Positions 30,575-41,930 are shown, numbered from the stretch's first letter. The stretch: 64,000 nt of DNA from Diphasiastrum complanatum (GCA_029204225.1 MU831904.1:1-64000); one strand, 5' to 3'. Notes: a model not told the origin generated them from the sequence alone. Numbers and translations are program-made.

Positions 30575-31325
30575 TGTCAGAAATCAATGGGAATGAGTAG
30601 AAGCTGATGAGCGAGCTTGGTGTAGGATTGGAAGCGCCACAGTTAGCAGCAGAATAATCAAGATGAATGATTCATATAGATGCAAAAATACAATGAGCAG
30701 TCATGGATTTCCTATCCATTTGATCTCCAGCAAACTCCGAATCTAAAAATCCAAACAAGTTTTTGTTGCAGTAATTACAATGCCTCATTACAGTTCATAA
30801 ATGTACAAAGTGGCCGAACTGTCAACGTGAAGTCGTTGGATCAGATTTTAGATTGCTGACAATATCGAAATTTACAAGTATCAAAAAAATATACAATGAC
30901 TCTAAAATATACACTGACTCAAAAAATATAGAAATTTTCGAGTCGATACGATGTCAAAAAATTCTAGAAAGTTTGCTCTTGAACTTTTTGATCTTCTACT
31001 CAGAAATTTGAGCCTTTTTTTTTTTTTTGGGTTTTGTATAGCTTTTAGGATGTGCAATAATGAATGGATTTGAAGGCTGAGCATCGAATTCCAACAAAAT
31101 CATCTTCTTATGCCATGCCATCTTATGTCCTAAATGTGACAACCAACTTTTTCTCTATGTCAAGACTAGAAATCTTATGTTAAACATGAATAATGTAGAA
31201 AGCTTTCCATATTACCTTCACAAGATCTTATGTTACATGTAAACATTGTATCCTCTACAAGACAACTTCATAGAAATCTTATGCCCAACATAAGAATTTC
31301 TATGCTTGACATAGGCACTTTGACA
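30575..31325 (-). repeat. Tandem LTR unit 3
   Basis: Ends in CACTTTGACA (plus). Beyond it the spacer sequence starts (TAACCAGATG) but breaks off at a TA microsatellite (31342). Confidence 0.8.
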
Positions 31326-31338
31326 TAACCAGATGTTG

Positions 31339-31341
<3 letters not shown>

Positions 31342-31407
<66 letters not shown>

Positions 31408-31412
31408 CACAC
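31342..31412. repeat. (TA)28 microsatellite followed by (AC)7
   Basis: 56 bp of perfect TA repeat at 31342-31397, then AC repeat at 31399-31412. It interrupts the spacer of the LTR array. Confidence 0.97.
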
Positions 31413-31593
31413 CATGCATCAAATAGGCAATTTTATTATGCTAGTCAGAGAAACATACTACACTTGTTCATTGACCAAGGCACGTTATCCTATTCTTTAG
31501 CAGCAATATTTAGTATACATTTTGCTACACATAAGTACATTTGTGCCTATGTGGCTTGGAGGATATACCTATGTCTAGTTGTAAGGATGTAGT

Positions 31594-31627
31594 ACACACA
31601 CACACACACGTGTGTGTGTGTGTGTGT
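31594..31627. repeat. (AC)8(GT)9 palindromic microsatellite
   Basis: An AC run immediately followed by a GT run, forming a near-perfect palindrome of 34 bp with CACGTG at its centre. Confidence 0.95.
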
Positions 31628-33506
31628 TAATAAATTGTAGTGGATGCCAACACATAGGTATATCTTGCAATGGGCATTAGCATATATCTTATGTGTCATG
31701 CCACAAATTGAATAATGAATGCATCAACTATGTGAGATTGGGTTGTTGAATATGGAGTAGTTGGATGGATTTTGTATTCATCAAGCACCTAAAATCTTTC
31801 TCAACATATATCCGTTCCTAATTTCTAAGAGGTTGACATTTTGATTGCTTATCATCACCCAAAAAACCATCAAATATTAAATTTATCATGTAATAGATCC
31901 CGAGTTGTATTAGCGTCTCATGATTAGGTTAATTGTGCTAGAAAACATCCTCATAAAAGCAAATGAGATTTATTGTGAATTGTGATGGAAATGCCCAATT
32001 TGAAATGCCAAGGTCCAAAAATGAAGCGAATTTATTTATGCTTGGCATAATTGACAATTTGTTGCTAATTTGGAGTTAAAAATATATGAATATTTGCTTG
32101 AAGAAAGGGTATTGATGTGCATAGTAGGCATTCATTTCAAACAAAGATGGGTAGTGCAATTGGAATTGACTATTGAGCTAAACTCTAGGCAATTGTGGTT
32201 GAGTTATTACTACTTGGGTGATTAAAATTTTGGGCCAAGGCACAAGTCTCAATATTCGAAGGGCCCATTAGCTCAACCACATCGATCAAATGGGAATTGC
32301 AACTAGACACTAGTAGAGAATATACCCGAAGCAAAGTAAACTATCAAATCTAGAAAATCTAGATCTACAAGTAATACAAGTTACCTTATGTTTATAACTA
32401 TCAAAAGTTGAAAGTCGGTACTTGATATCATAGGATCTTAGATGATAGGAAACTCAAAATCTAGCACATTTTCTTGCTAGATGGGATGTAATGTTAACAA
32501 GATTTTGTCAACTAATTCTAAACTTTTAACAAGCATTACTACATTAGAGCTACACATGATTTATATAGAATTAAGTACTAGTTATAAATTTTTAGTCTCA
32601 TATTTCCATTTGCACCTAAGTTTCAACAATGAACAAAGGAGCTTTAATATATAGATCACTTATTTTTAGACTCTGCTATTTATTTTTGTATGAAGCCATA
32701 CCTCCATTTCAAAATACTTTTAAAGGTCGATTTTGGCAATTCAATATGATCACCTAAGTATGGACATCATATCAACTACTTATCATAATTAAGCAAGGAA
32801 TTATTCTTGGGATGATATATTTTCTAGTCAATTATATTCTATAACTTTGCGCACCATAAATGTTTTGCATATTATAATTCTACTTTGAGTTGACCACAAA
32901 AATGTAATTGTTGGGGCATTCATGTAAATTGAAAGGTCTTGTCAATAAAGCTTGTAGATACCTATCTTGGACCAATAACTTAAGTATTATTTTTCAATGG
33001 ACCACATAACGTTGCTTGTCAAGGCTATAGATTCATATTCTACAATAATAAAAGGACTGTTGAACTTGAAAAAAAGAAAATCTCTATGATGATGATGCAA
33101 ATAACAATCACCTCACCACCTCCAAGAAACATATTGTGATATCTTTATACTCATAGCACATAAAATGTGGCCCTCTAAAATCTAGCTTTCTACTTCACTC
33201 CCCAAGATAAACTTCTACAATAACTAGAAGATGGTTTTGAAAACACATTTCTTTTCCCACTTTTTAGATAACCAAAAACTTCCTAAAATAACCAAGTAGG
33301 TCTCTCCTATACTTTTCATGTCCCTAAAGCTCTTGTGTATGTATAGAGAAAGGATCTTTCAAGTAGCCTTTATAACTTCCTACATGTAGTTCATAGTATT
33401 TAGGAGTAGTAAGATCAATAAATTTTCTTACAATTAAAGGCTTTCACATTTACAAGCCAAGTATGATTTGGATAAACATTATCATGGAATATAAAACTTT
33501 ATAATT
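31628..33506. other. Unassigned AT-rich non-coding DNA
   Basis: I see no LTR ends, PBS, long open frame or structured repeat in this stretch. Confidence 0.45.
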
Positions 33507-33755
33507 AAGCTCAATATTGTGAAAGAAACTTTTACTTTGCTATGGCTACATTAGTATAGTAGCTTCATTCTTGAAATGACACACTACTACATATGTGAGC
33601 ATTTTGCCATGCGACGCTGCCACGTGAAATGAAGCTCAATATTGTGAAAGAAACTTTTACTTTGCTATGGCTACATTAGTATAGTAGCTTCATTCTTGAA
33701 ATGACACACTACTACATATGTGAGCATTTTGCCATGCGACGCTGCCACGTGAAAT
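33507..33755. repeat. Tandem duplication of about 125 bp
   Basis: 33507-33631 and 33632-33755 are nearly identical, each running from AAGCTCAATATTG to CCACGTGAAAT. The near identity marks it as recent compared with the surroundings. Confidence 0.92.
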
Positions 33756-34250
33756 CGAGACTTAGCCAAAATTTTGCCTTTTTTCTTTTTGTGTGGCTTT
33801 ACCACACGTGGTATATCCATGCCAGCAATTATTCAACAACATTGCCGGTCAAAAATGGATTGACTATGGGTATGAGAAAGCAGGAGTGCCACCTCTAAAT
33901 TTTCATGTAGCAATGCCACGTGTGGCACTACCACGCAAGAGATTTTGTTTTCTTCAAAAATTATCACAAAATGAGTGCGAAAATGATTTTTGTGGAAGAG
34001 CCACACAAAGTCATCATTTAGCCACTTTGAGACAAGCATTTTGGAGATTTGTCACGTGTGACACTACCACGCATGGCAATAGTTACAAATATTTGTCTGA
34101 AAATTTTCCATGCATGGCAATATTTACAAAAACTTTCTTGAAAATTTGCCACACATGGCTTGGGACAAGTCAATGTTTAGAAAATATTGCTTGGACATGT
34201 GGTAAAAGACAATTTTTGAAAGAAATACAACAATGTAACAAGATGTAAGG
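33756..34250. repeat. Cluster of CACGTG palindromes
   Basis: Repeated short palindromes ACCACACGTGGT (about 33800), GCCACGTGTGGC (about 33917) and GTCACGTGTGAC (about 34051) alternate with ACTACCACGC and CCATGC(A)TGGCAAT phrases. A 151-codon plus-strand frame (33793-34248) spans it but has no domain, and I take it to be fortuitous. Confidence 0.7.
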
Positions 34251-34321
34251 ATTTAAATAATATGTATGCAATTATGTAAACTATTATGTTATCACAGAAA
34301 TGGTTGTGACATATATAGTTT

Positions 34322-34565
34322 ATTCATCATCACAAGATTCAAATTCATTAACCAATACATCTTGCAACTCATCTCCACTTAGATGAATCTCATCATTACT
34401 ATAGTAATCCGACCCTCTTTCAATATTGTTGTTTGTGTTAGAATCATTCAGTTCATTTTTAGTGTTTTCAACATGTAAGAAATTTGGAGATATTTCTTAA
34501 TCCTCATCAACTATGTTTGTGTTGTCAATATTCAAGTCCTCCATTTCAATCTCAATATATGCATT
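34322..34565 (-). pseudogene. Acidic C-terminal protein fragment, unidentified
   Basis: A minus-strand reading of about 75 codons, rich in Asp, Glu and Asn (NNNIERGSDYYSNDEIHLSG, then DELQDVLVNEFESCDDE) and ending at a stop near 34322, with one internal TAA (about 34500). Composition is protein-like and would suit the C-terminus of a transposase or nuclear protein, but no domain identifies it. Confidence 0.3.
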
Positions 34566-35419
34566 TTGAAATACATGTCTTGTGTGTGGCTTAAACAACA
34601 CACTTGTTGTTTAGTAGATCCGGTTGAAAAAATACCTACACATTTTAACAATGTTAAGTTAAAAGGGGATCAACCTCTTGAGGAGAAGATCTAGAGCCAA
34701 AGATGCCTAGATAAACCAAAGAAACCAAGAACCAAAAAAAGAAAATACCAAAATCAAGAAAAATACCAAAAAGAAGAAGAAAAGAGAAGAATCTCACCCC
34801 TAGATCTAAGCCATTCCACCTTTGAATCATGCACTAAGCTTGACAATCCTAATTGGCTTAGATCCTCATTCCTATCTCGTCGTTCTCCATTGGATCGGAA
34901 CCTGATACTACACACAATGGCTCACCCAGTTGAAAAACCAAAACCCCTTCCTTGTCCTCTGTCCGGTGAATAATTAGTATTACTCGTCGATTACTCGCCC
35001 CTGCCCATTACTTGCTATTAGAAAAATTTCAAAAATTTTGAGATAATATCTGAGTGACTGACTATCAGAATCCATCTGCATTTTTTGATTTTTTCAGATC
35101 GCTTTTTATTTTTTGCAATTTCTTGTTTTCTTTCCACCTGATTTTTTGTTTGATCTCGATCTGATCTTGATCTTGTTTCAATTTCACTTCGGTTCGATTT
35201 GTGCCTACATCTATCCTTTGATCACGCTATCATAGAAAAGATCTACAAAAATATCCAAAAAATCTAAAATGAACAACACCAGAAATAGGCACGTTTTTCA
35301 TCTCGGTGTATGCATCTCAAATCCAGTTGGAGATCATCAACTTGGAACTCCCAGATCTTGAGAAATCAGTTAATGCACTGATCGAAATACCCCATGAACA
35401 TGTTGACATAGATCCACCA
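34566..35419. other. Non-coding, purine-rich, probable gypsy leader
   Basis: A strongly A/G-rich stretch (34720-34800) and then AT-rich DNA precede the gypsy gag relic. No PBS is recognised. A 91-codon open frame at 35306 overlaps the gag in the wrong frame. Confidence 0.35.
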
Positions 35420-36330
35420 ACAAGATGGATAATCCTAGGCCATTTGTACATGATGTTGTCAGGAACTTTTCCAAAATCAGCCTCCCATGGTTTGATGGAA
35501 AGGGAGATCCTTGACAATTTTTACAAATCTACACCCAGGCTTGCAGATCCTATGGAAACGATATCCTGCAAGAGTTGGTAAGATATTTCAACATGTGCCC
35601 CCGATACTGTGAAAGATTGGTATTTCAATCTGGAGCAAAACGAATGCGATGATTGGAATACTTTGCAAGCCGAATTCATCACCTGCTTCAAGACCACTCG
35701 TTTTCTTTTTGATCCCTTCTTGAAACTAGGATGTATCCACATGGACAAGAATATCGAGTCATTGCACGACTATATAGAATGGATAAAAAAATTGCACGAT
35801 GGATGTGATCCTGATTATGAGAGAAGACGCCAAAAGAAATGAAGGGCCAAATGTAAGACTAATCTTTATAATGATGCTTCTACCTCTATGGCCAATAGTA
35901 CTGACACTATCATATCCACCATAGAGAAGTTGCACACCCAGAGCAATGAGCAATTCAGAAGCTCTTCACTGACCTTACCACGACCGTTGATCAAAAACTG
36001 AAAGGCTTGCAATCTGGACTCACTCACGCCTATCTTAGAAGAGAGTCCAATTTGTGTCCACATTGCGTTGACAACCACATGGGGAATGCATGCTCGCAGT
36101 TAAGACAAAAGTTAGAGTGGCATGTACGATACTGCCACATCTGCAATATGATCAATCATGTCACAACCTACTACATATACAACCTATGGAACCAAGCTAT
36201 ATGCCCTGCACCAATCTCATCCCGTTGGCACAACGACAAAGTGCCTTAACCCAACTACCTCAACATGGACAATGGTTAGTTGTCAATGTTGGATTGGGCA
36301 AAAGAGATCTGAATACTTGTCCTTGCTAAT
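35420..36330 (+). pseudogene. Ty3/gypsy gag relic
   Basis: Read across frames, the order is typical of Retrotrans_gag: FSKISLPWFDGKGDP, QFLQIYTQACRSYGND (35450-35560), then DWYFNLEQNECDDWNTLQAE and IESLHDYIEWIKKL (35609-35800). A CPHCxxxHMGNAC knuckle-like segment is at about 36057-36100 and a second CHICxxxNHV at about 36148-36175, the same arrangement as in the relic at 60906-62060. At least two frameshifts and one stop. No protease or RT follows. Confidence 0.8.
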
Positions 36331-37876
36331 CATGTGTTTAGCTGATAAAACAAATTTTAAACCTGTTAAAAGAAGTGTAGTAAGAAAGATGTAGACAAAA
36401 AATATTGAGGAATTATGGGAAGATGGAAAGGAAGAAGACCCTAGATCTCAATTTAAAGCATAGTAAGAGGTGGGTGAAGAAAATGATGTATTGTTAAGAT
36501 GATTTGAGAGAGGCATTGTAAAGATCGCCAAGTGTAGATCCTCTAGATCCTATTACATGTGCCAAAAGGACTATTGTGGAGCCAAACCATCCATCCAACT
36601 GGAAGCCAAGAGTCAAACCCCAATCAGCTTCTCCCCCAGGGCATCGTGATTGAATACATGAGAGGAGTTGATCTTGGTTACTAGAAACAGGAAAATAGGT
36701 GTGTAGTAGGATGAGTTCCTATAGATATATATATAAGTCCCTGGGGCTAGGAATATTTTCTACAAAAATTTCAATTTTCATCCACTTGTCTTTTATCTAT
36801 TCTACTTGCATATATAACCATCAGACATCATGCAGTAGCTCCACATGTCCTCATGGGTATGCTTGGGCCCTCACAAGATTATTAATTATATTTTTGGCCT
36901 AGTCTGGGAATGGTGAGGCATAAATAATAAACACATACACTAGAGTAACAAACTTGACTACTTTTAGCCTGAAGATTAGTGTTATAGACTTTCTCCATTG
37001 ACATAACTGCACATTGTTCAATTTTTTGATGGTTTTTTATGGGTTTTTACTAGTACTCACTGTTTTAGCTTGAAATTCATCGAACCTACTATATGTAAAT
37101 GATTTTTAGAATTGTACCTCCTAATTTCTAGTCATTATGAAAATTTCTAATGATTGCATGGCATGAAAGCATCTACAATGTCTGTCTCTGATAAGCTAGC
37201 ATCTCAACGTCAATGCACGCTTGAGCCATATGGTCAATATTGAATCAAGGCTATATTTTGGTCAAAATTTGATGATTTTGGCTAGAGTTGACTGGTAAGA
37301 ATTGATATTGAGCATAATCAGAAGTTTTGGCACTTGCATGTAGGTGAATTATAGTAGCTAGGGTTTGATTACATTGTATGTGAATCTAATCTATCAAAAC
37401 ATGCTAAATTTGTCAAAAAAACATGGTTTTTTATGGTTTTATCACTAGTTTTAATCAATATCTTTGCATGATTCTCGAAGGTGTATTGAAGTTGTCTAGA
37501 GGCTGTGAACAATTTTGGTAGGCAATTCTCACTGTTAAGGATCTCAAAAGTTCAAATATTAGTGTATTCTCGATTGTATTCTCGATGGTTTTTTAGCATG
37601 AATAACTCTTTATACTGAATCTAAAATCTCTTAATCTATATATAGTCTAGAAAATGTGAAGAATTGAAAAAGATTATCTATGTTAGATATAGGGGTCTTA
37701 TGTTTTTTACATCAAGCATCTAGGTGTAGGATGTTGATAGGAATAAATTTGACATAGATGGCAAATTATGCATTTCCACTTATAATGCCACTATTGAGCC
37801 AAAATAGAGTAAGAGGCTAAACACTTGCCAATTAGAGTGTAGACAAGTGTAAAGTTTTTGTTTGATGAATTCCAAG
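36331..37876. other. Unassigned AT-rich non-coding DNA
   Basis: No domain, LTR terminus or repeat is recognised. A short TA run lies at about 36725-36735. Confidence 0.4.
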
Positions 37877-38020
37877 AGGTCCAATAGGATTTAGAGGTGG
37901 AACCTTGTGAGGTCCAATAGGAAATTGAGGTGTGCTTGAATATAGTCCAATAAAATTAAGAGGTGCATGGATCAATGATCCAATAGGATCAAGAGGTGAC
38001 AAAATATGGTCCAATCATAG
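37877..38020. repeat. 33-bp minisatellite, four to five copies
   Basis: GTCCAATAGG-A...AGAGGTG recurs with CCAATA starting at about 37881, 37914, 37947, 37980 and 38011 (spacing 33, 33, 33, 31). The period is a multiple of three, and the minus strand stays open with an 11-residue pattern PLxPIG. The 60-codon frame around it has no other support as a gene. Confidence 0.8.
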
Positions 38021-38500
38021 TTAAGCATAGTGGTAGCTCGTGGACCTACTAGTATCATTGTACTCCTCATTTTGAAGCTAATTGATTTGGTGATTTCATG
38101 GATTTTGTGAGTTATTGGATTTCTAGCTTTCTCTCTCTACCCGAGAGCTCATGATGCATTTCCTCTCTCTACCCGAGGAGAGCAGCTTGTTTTTACTTAG
38201 ATTATGTTTTGAATACTTCCCACACGTGTGAGTGAGAGTTGGAAGTGATTGAATGCATGTAGTAGTGTGTTTTTGCCATAGGATTCAAGATTGATCTTGA
38301 ATCTCAATCTAGTCTTGATCTTGGTGCATCTACACACCTTAGGAGATCACAAGTACATGTAGTGGACAGTCCACACGTGTGAAATTCAACAGAAAATAGG
38401 TATCAATTTATCGCATCTAGTATGTATTATTGTGTTCATTATCAATCTTCTATTGAATTGAATAGATTACAATGATCTATATACAATTTACATTTGTGCG
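38021..38500. repeat. Possible LTR-derived sequence
   Basis: CTCTCTCTACCCGAG occurs twice (about 38131 and 38163) and CACACGTGTG occurs twice (38221-38230 and 38372-38381). These features are shared with LTRs of B and F, but no terminus is clear. Confidence 0.35.
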
Positions 38501-38973
38501 GATGTGAGGCCATTGTGCCGTCTGGAGGAGATCATAGGCGGCTACTGTCATTTCAAGTTAGTTTGCATAGCACAAGAAGTGAGCGTGAAGTCCAACATTC
38601 GGCTATCAAGGAATGGCTTCAGTCATTTTTGTGAAAAATGCGAAAAAGCCGAAGAATGCAAAAAAGCTAAAGGTTCGCAAAAATGCAAAAAAGCCAAAGG
38701 CGTCGAGACTGTGTGCGGTTTGCCTTGAGAAGACTTCGATGTCAATGACGAAGTCGATCCCGTTTCTTACAAGAGCTCCATTTTGAATAGTGACCTTGGA
38801 TGATCGTCAAAGACTCCGAGCAAGCCAATAAGTCGGGAACTTCGGGCAAGTAGACATCGGAAAAGTCGAAGGAACACGGTCATCGACTTTTTGACAATGC
38901 GAGGAAAAATACAACAATATGAATGGAAACAGATTAACATGGGATTTAGGAGGAAGAGGAGATAAATCCAACA
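38501..38973 (-). repeat. 3' LTR of element I (far end uncertain)
   Basis: On the minus strand the LTR begins TGTTGGATTTATC at plus 38973, directly after the polypurine tract. It contains a short run of imperfect GCAAAAAAGC repeats (about 38640-38702). The distal end cannot be fixed. Confidence 0.5.
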
Positions 38974-38990
38974 CCCCCACTCCCCCCCTT
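38974..38990 (-). other. Polypurine tract of element I
   Basis: Minus-strand AAGGGGGGGAGTGGGGG immediately before TGTTGG, a strong plus-strand primer tract. Confidence 0.85.
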
Positions 38991-39583
38991 GATCTGGATC
39001 CATGAATGTCATGATCTTCAGACTAAGCAATGCACAAAATCTATTATGTGTATTAATACTCAATGCCTTTGTAAAAACATCTGCAACCATGTCCTACGTT
39101 CGACAGTACGTTAAGCTTACATCTCTGTCAAAAATCTTGCCCCTGACATAATGATATCGAATTTCAATGTGCTTACTCCTAGAGTGAAATCTAGGGTTGG
39201 CTGATAAGGCAATGACACTCTGATTATCACAAAATATGATTGTCGGAGTGATTAGATTCAAACTAATGTGCGACAATAATTTCTCAATCAAAATGCTTAT
39301 TTAATAGATTGAGAAACAACAATATACTCTGCTTCTATAGATGAAAGAACAATAGAGGTTTTATTATGACTGTTCTAGGAAATAGGACCACCGTTGAGGA
39401 AGAATGTAAATCCAGATGTGGATTTACAAATTTCTACATCTCCTCCCCAACTTGCATCAGAATATCCACTAAGCCAATGAAGATTGTCGTTGTTGACTTC
39501 TCCATAGCAGATGCACTGGTCCATAGTAGCTCAAATATACCTCATGCCTCTTATGAGATCCTTCCAATGGGTGATGCTAGGAT
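38991..39583 (-). pseudogene. Element I RNase H
   Basis: A copia RNase H of a family distinct from B, F and J: LSGYSDASWGGDVE with the catalytic Asp, KSTSGFTFFLNGG, IVLSSIEAEYIVVSQSI (39300-39500), then IFCDNQSVIALSANPRFHSRSKHIEIRYHYVRG (39094-39291), and VADVFTKAL, ending just before the polypurine tract. Breaks: a TAG in place of a Trp codon (about 39388), frame changes near 39291 and a stop near 39092. The homology begins abruptly at 39583 where element H starts. Confidence 0.87.
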
Positions 39584-40528
39584 TGTGAAGAATTGCCAAA
39601 ATTGTGAAGAATTGCCAAAATTGGCAAATCTAGCTTGATAAAAAACCATGTAGTATAATGTAGATCTTGTACATAAATGGATTCCACACATGTGAGGCCA
39701 AGATGCCACGTGTCAATCCACTCCTAATGTAGTGGTCAAGTCCATAAGGTTGGTCATGTCATTTTGGTACAATACTTTTCATTCCAATGTAAGGACCAAA
39801 GATTATCGTATTTCAATTATAGAAATAATGGTAGTGTTTTGCTCTTCAAGTAGAGAGTGTAGAATCTACTTGTTTTCCATCAAAGAAGTTGTCAATGGTG
39901 GAAATGTGATCTTTCAAGAGTCAAAGATTTGTAAACTTGAAGAAGAACATTTGGATCAATACCTTATTCAATTTATTGATAGTTTGGAGTCAAGTCACGT
40001 TGAGGAGCAAGCTCAAGACCCGAGGACTCCAAGAAGAACCATGAGTATCAAGATGGAGCCATCAAGGCTCAATCATATGGATCAAGCAAGGCAAGTTGTC
40101 TTTGGCAACATTATGTATGCACTTAGTAGTTTAATTGATGTATCTTCAAGTGCACAAAATGTCTTTGAATCCATGGCTTGGCATGATGTTTAGTTTTGAA
40201 GTGTGCTACATGTATATAGACACATCTATGGAACATCTTCTAAGGAATCCTGTAAGAAGTGGTGAAAGATCCTTCATGGACATCATTGTCTATTGGAGTC
40301 TCAAAGGTTCCTTGTTTGTAGATGGATTTTTTAGACACTTCTAAAAGCTTTCATTCATTTATCAAGAGAGTTGTAAATAGATCAAGCTAAATTTGAGGAG
40401 TGTGAAGAATTGCCAAAAATTGGCAAATCTAGCTTGATCAAAAACCGTGTAGTATAATGTAAATTTTGTACATAAATGGATTCCACACATGCGAGGCCAA
40501 GATAACACGTTTCAATCCACTCCTAATG
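39584..40528 (+). mobile_element. Element H: 0.95-kb non-autonomous copia derivative
   Basis: Direct repeats of 127-128 bp (39603-39729 and 40401-40528), both starting TGTGAAGAATTGCC, flank about 670 bp. A purine run (TTGAGGAG, 40393-40400) precedes the right repeat. The start motif is duplicated in tandem at 39584-39602. Inside is a 153-codon frame (39732-40193) resembling the integrase C-terminus and linker of element F: RTKD, VIFQES, TPRRT, EPSRLNH, NIMYALSSL. A piece resembling SFxDI of RT follows. It lies between truncated elements I and F with no matching target duplication. Confidence 0.6.
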
Positions 40529-40754
40529 GTGCAAAAGTTTTCTCATAGTCTATCCCTCTCTCTTGAGCATAACCTTTTGCAACTAATCTTGCTTTATGTT
40601 TGTTAACACTCCCATTTGCATTCAACTTAAGCTTGAAGACCCACTTGCATCCTATTACATTCCTTTGAGGTCTATCAACAAGCAACCAAGTTTCATTCTC
40701 AATCAAGGCATTATACTCATCCAGCATAGCTTTGTACCATTCTTTGGAGTTCAA
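40529..40754 (-). pseudogene. Element F reverse transcriptase, N-terminal fragment
   Basis: WYKAMLDEYNALIENETWLL, CKWVFKLKLNANG, KARLVAKGYAQERG, and DYEKTFAP, then a direct switch to element H sequence at about 40528. No catalytic YVDD remains. Confidence 0.88.
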
Positions 40755-40775
40755 TGCATCTTCAACATTAGATGG

Positions 40776-41930
40776 TTATTCAAAACTAGATAAAGCATAA
40801 GAAGTGGATGAGATATCCTCAACTTGCTGCCCTTTTCCTTGATATGTGAGCCTTGATGGCTCCACTTTTGCCCTTGAAGATCTCCTTGGTGTGATAGGTG
40901 GGTTTGGTGCTTGATCCTCCATGAGCTCCTCCTCAAAACCAAGATCTTGCTCCTCGGCCATCTTCTTATTGATTGTTGGAGCACTTGAGCCTTCTTCAAG
41001 CATATGCATATGATGTTCATCAAATATAACATCCCTTGAAACAACAAATTTGCTCAAGGATGGGAGATAGACTTTGTAGCCCTTGCTTGAGCTAGCATAT
41101 CCAAGCATGATCCCTCTTGTGGAAGATGGATCCTCCTTGGTTCTTGTTTCCAATGGCACATGCACATAACATATACACCCAAAAACTTTCAAGTGATTAA
41201 GATTGGGTTTCTTTCCATACAACATCTCATAAGGAGTTTTGCCTTCAATTGCTTTGCAAGACACCCTATTCATCAAGTAGTTTGCACATACAAGAGACTC
41301 ACCCCAAAAGAATTTGGGCAAACAAGCATCTAATCTTAAAGCCTTAGAACATTCACATAGTGTTCTATTCCTTCTTTCAGCAACTCCATTTTGTTGAGGA
41401 GTGTAAGGACAAGAAGTTTCTTTCTTGATCCCTTCCTCCTCACAATAGGCCTTGAACTCATTGGAGATAAATTATCCACCATTTTCACTTATAAGAATCT
41501 GGATGCTTTTCCACAAACAACTTGAACTTTACAAAAGTATCAAATACTTGAGACTTGAAGGAAAGTAAGAACACCCAGCAATATCTTGAGTAGTCATCAA
41601 TGAAGGTTAAAAACATAGATGAACCTCCATTAGATTTGGTGCTAGCAATGTGCACATCCGAGTGTATGAGTTCAAGAGGATGAGATGACTTTGTAATGGA
41701 GTTAGGAAACACCTTCTTATGTGCCTTGGATAAAGCACAAGCTTCACAAACCTTGTCTTCCTTCCCAATAGACCTTGGTAGGCCTAAAGCATACTCCTCC
41801 TTGATCATAGCCTCCATGGAACCCGAGTTGACATGTCCAAGTCTTTTGTGCCATAAAGTGAAGGTAGATATCTTGCTCTTCTCGGCCAACATGACAACAT
41901 TAGTATCCACAAATGTATCCTGTGGAAAAA
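40776..41930 (-). pseudogene. Element F pre-integrase, integrase and linker
   Basis: LWHKRLGHVNSGSMEAM and CEACALSKAHKKVF (41720-41860), LIHSDVHIASTKSNGG with the first catalytic Asp (about 41665), FLTFIDDYSRYCWVF, a damaged second Asp region near 41480-41500, then QNGVAERRN-type reading (about 41385-41400 in another frame). FWGESLVCANYLMNRV and the linker TPRRSSRAKVEPSRL run to 40776. Frame breaks occur at about 41485 and 41321-41340, and a stop lies near 40775. It adjoins J at 41930/41931. Confidence 0.87.

Larger units (their letters stand above)
28740..31325 (-). repeat. Tandem array of LTRs separated by PBS-bearing spacers
   Basis: On the minus strand three LTR-like units, each TGTCAAA...TTTTTGACA, lie head to tail: plus coordinates 28823-29588, 29653-30510 and 30575-31325 (766, 858 and 751 bp), plus an LTR end remnant at 28740-28766. 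Between units is a spacer of about 64 bp carrying the PBS (28811-28822, 29641-29652, 30563-30574, the last with one mismatch) and a short leader. No gag, no polypurine run and no coding region lies between them. This resembles tandem TRIM-like arrays. Confidence 0.85.

Noticed and set aside
33793..34248. 151-codon plus-strand open frame as a gene
   Set aside because: It lies across a cluster of CACGTG repeats, has no domain and its composition follows the repeats.
35317..36078. Minus-strand frames opposite the gypsy gag relic
   Set aside because: They are antisense shadows of a recognisable plus-strand gag.
39584..40528. H as a clean insertion splitting a single element into I and F
   Set aside because: Flanks do not read through: F stops early in RT, I starts in RNase H, they are different families and no matching 5-bp duplication is present.
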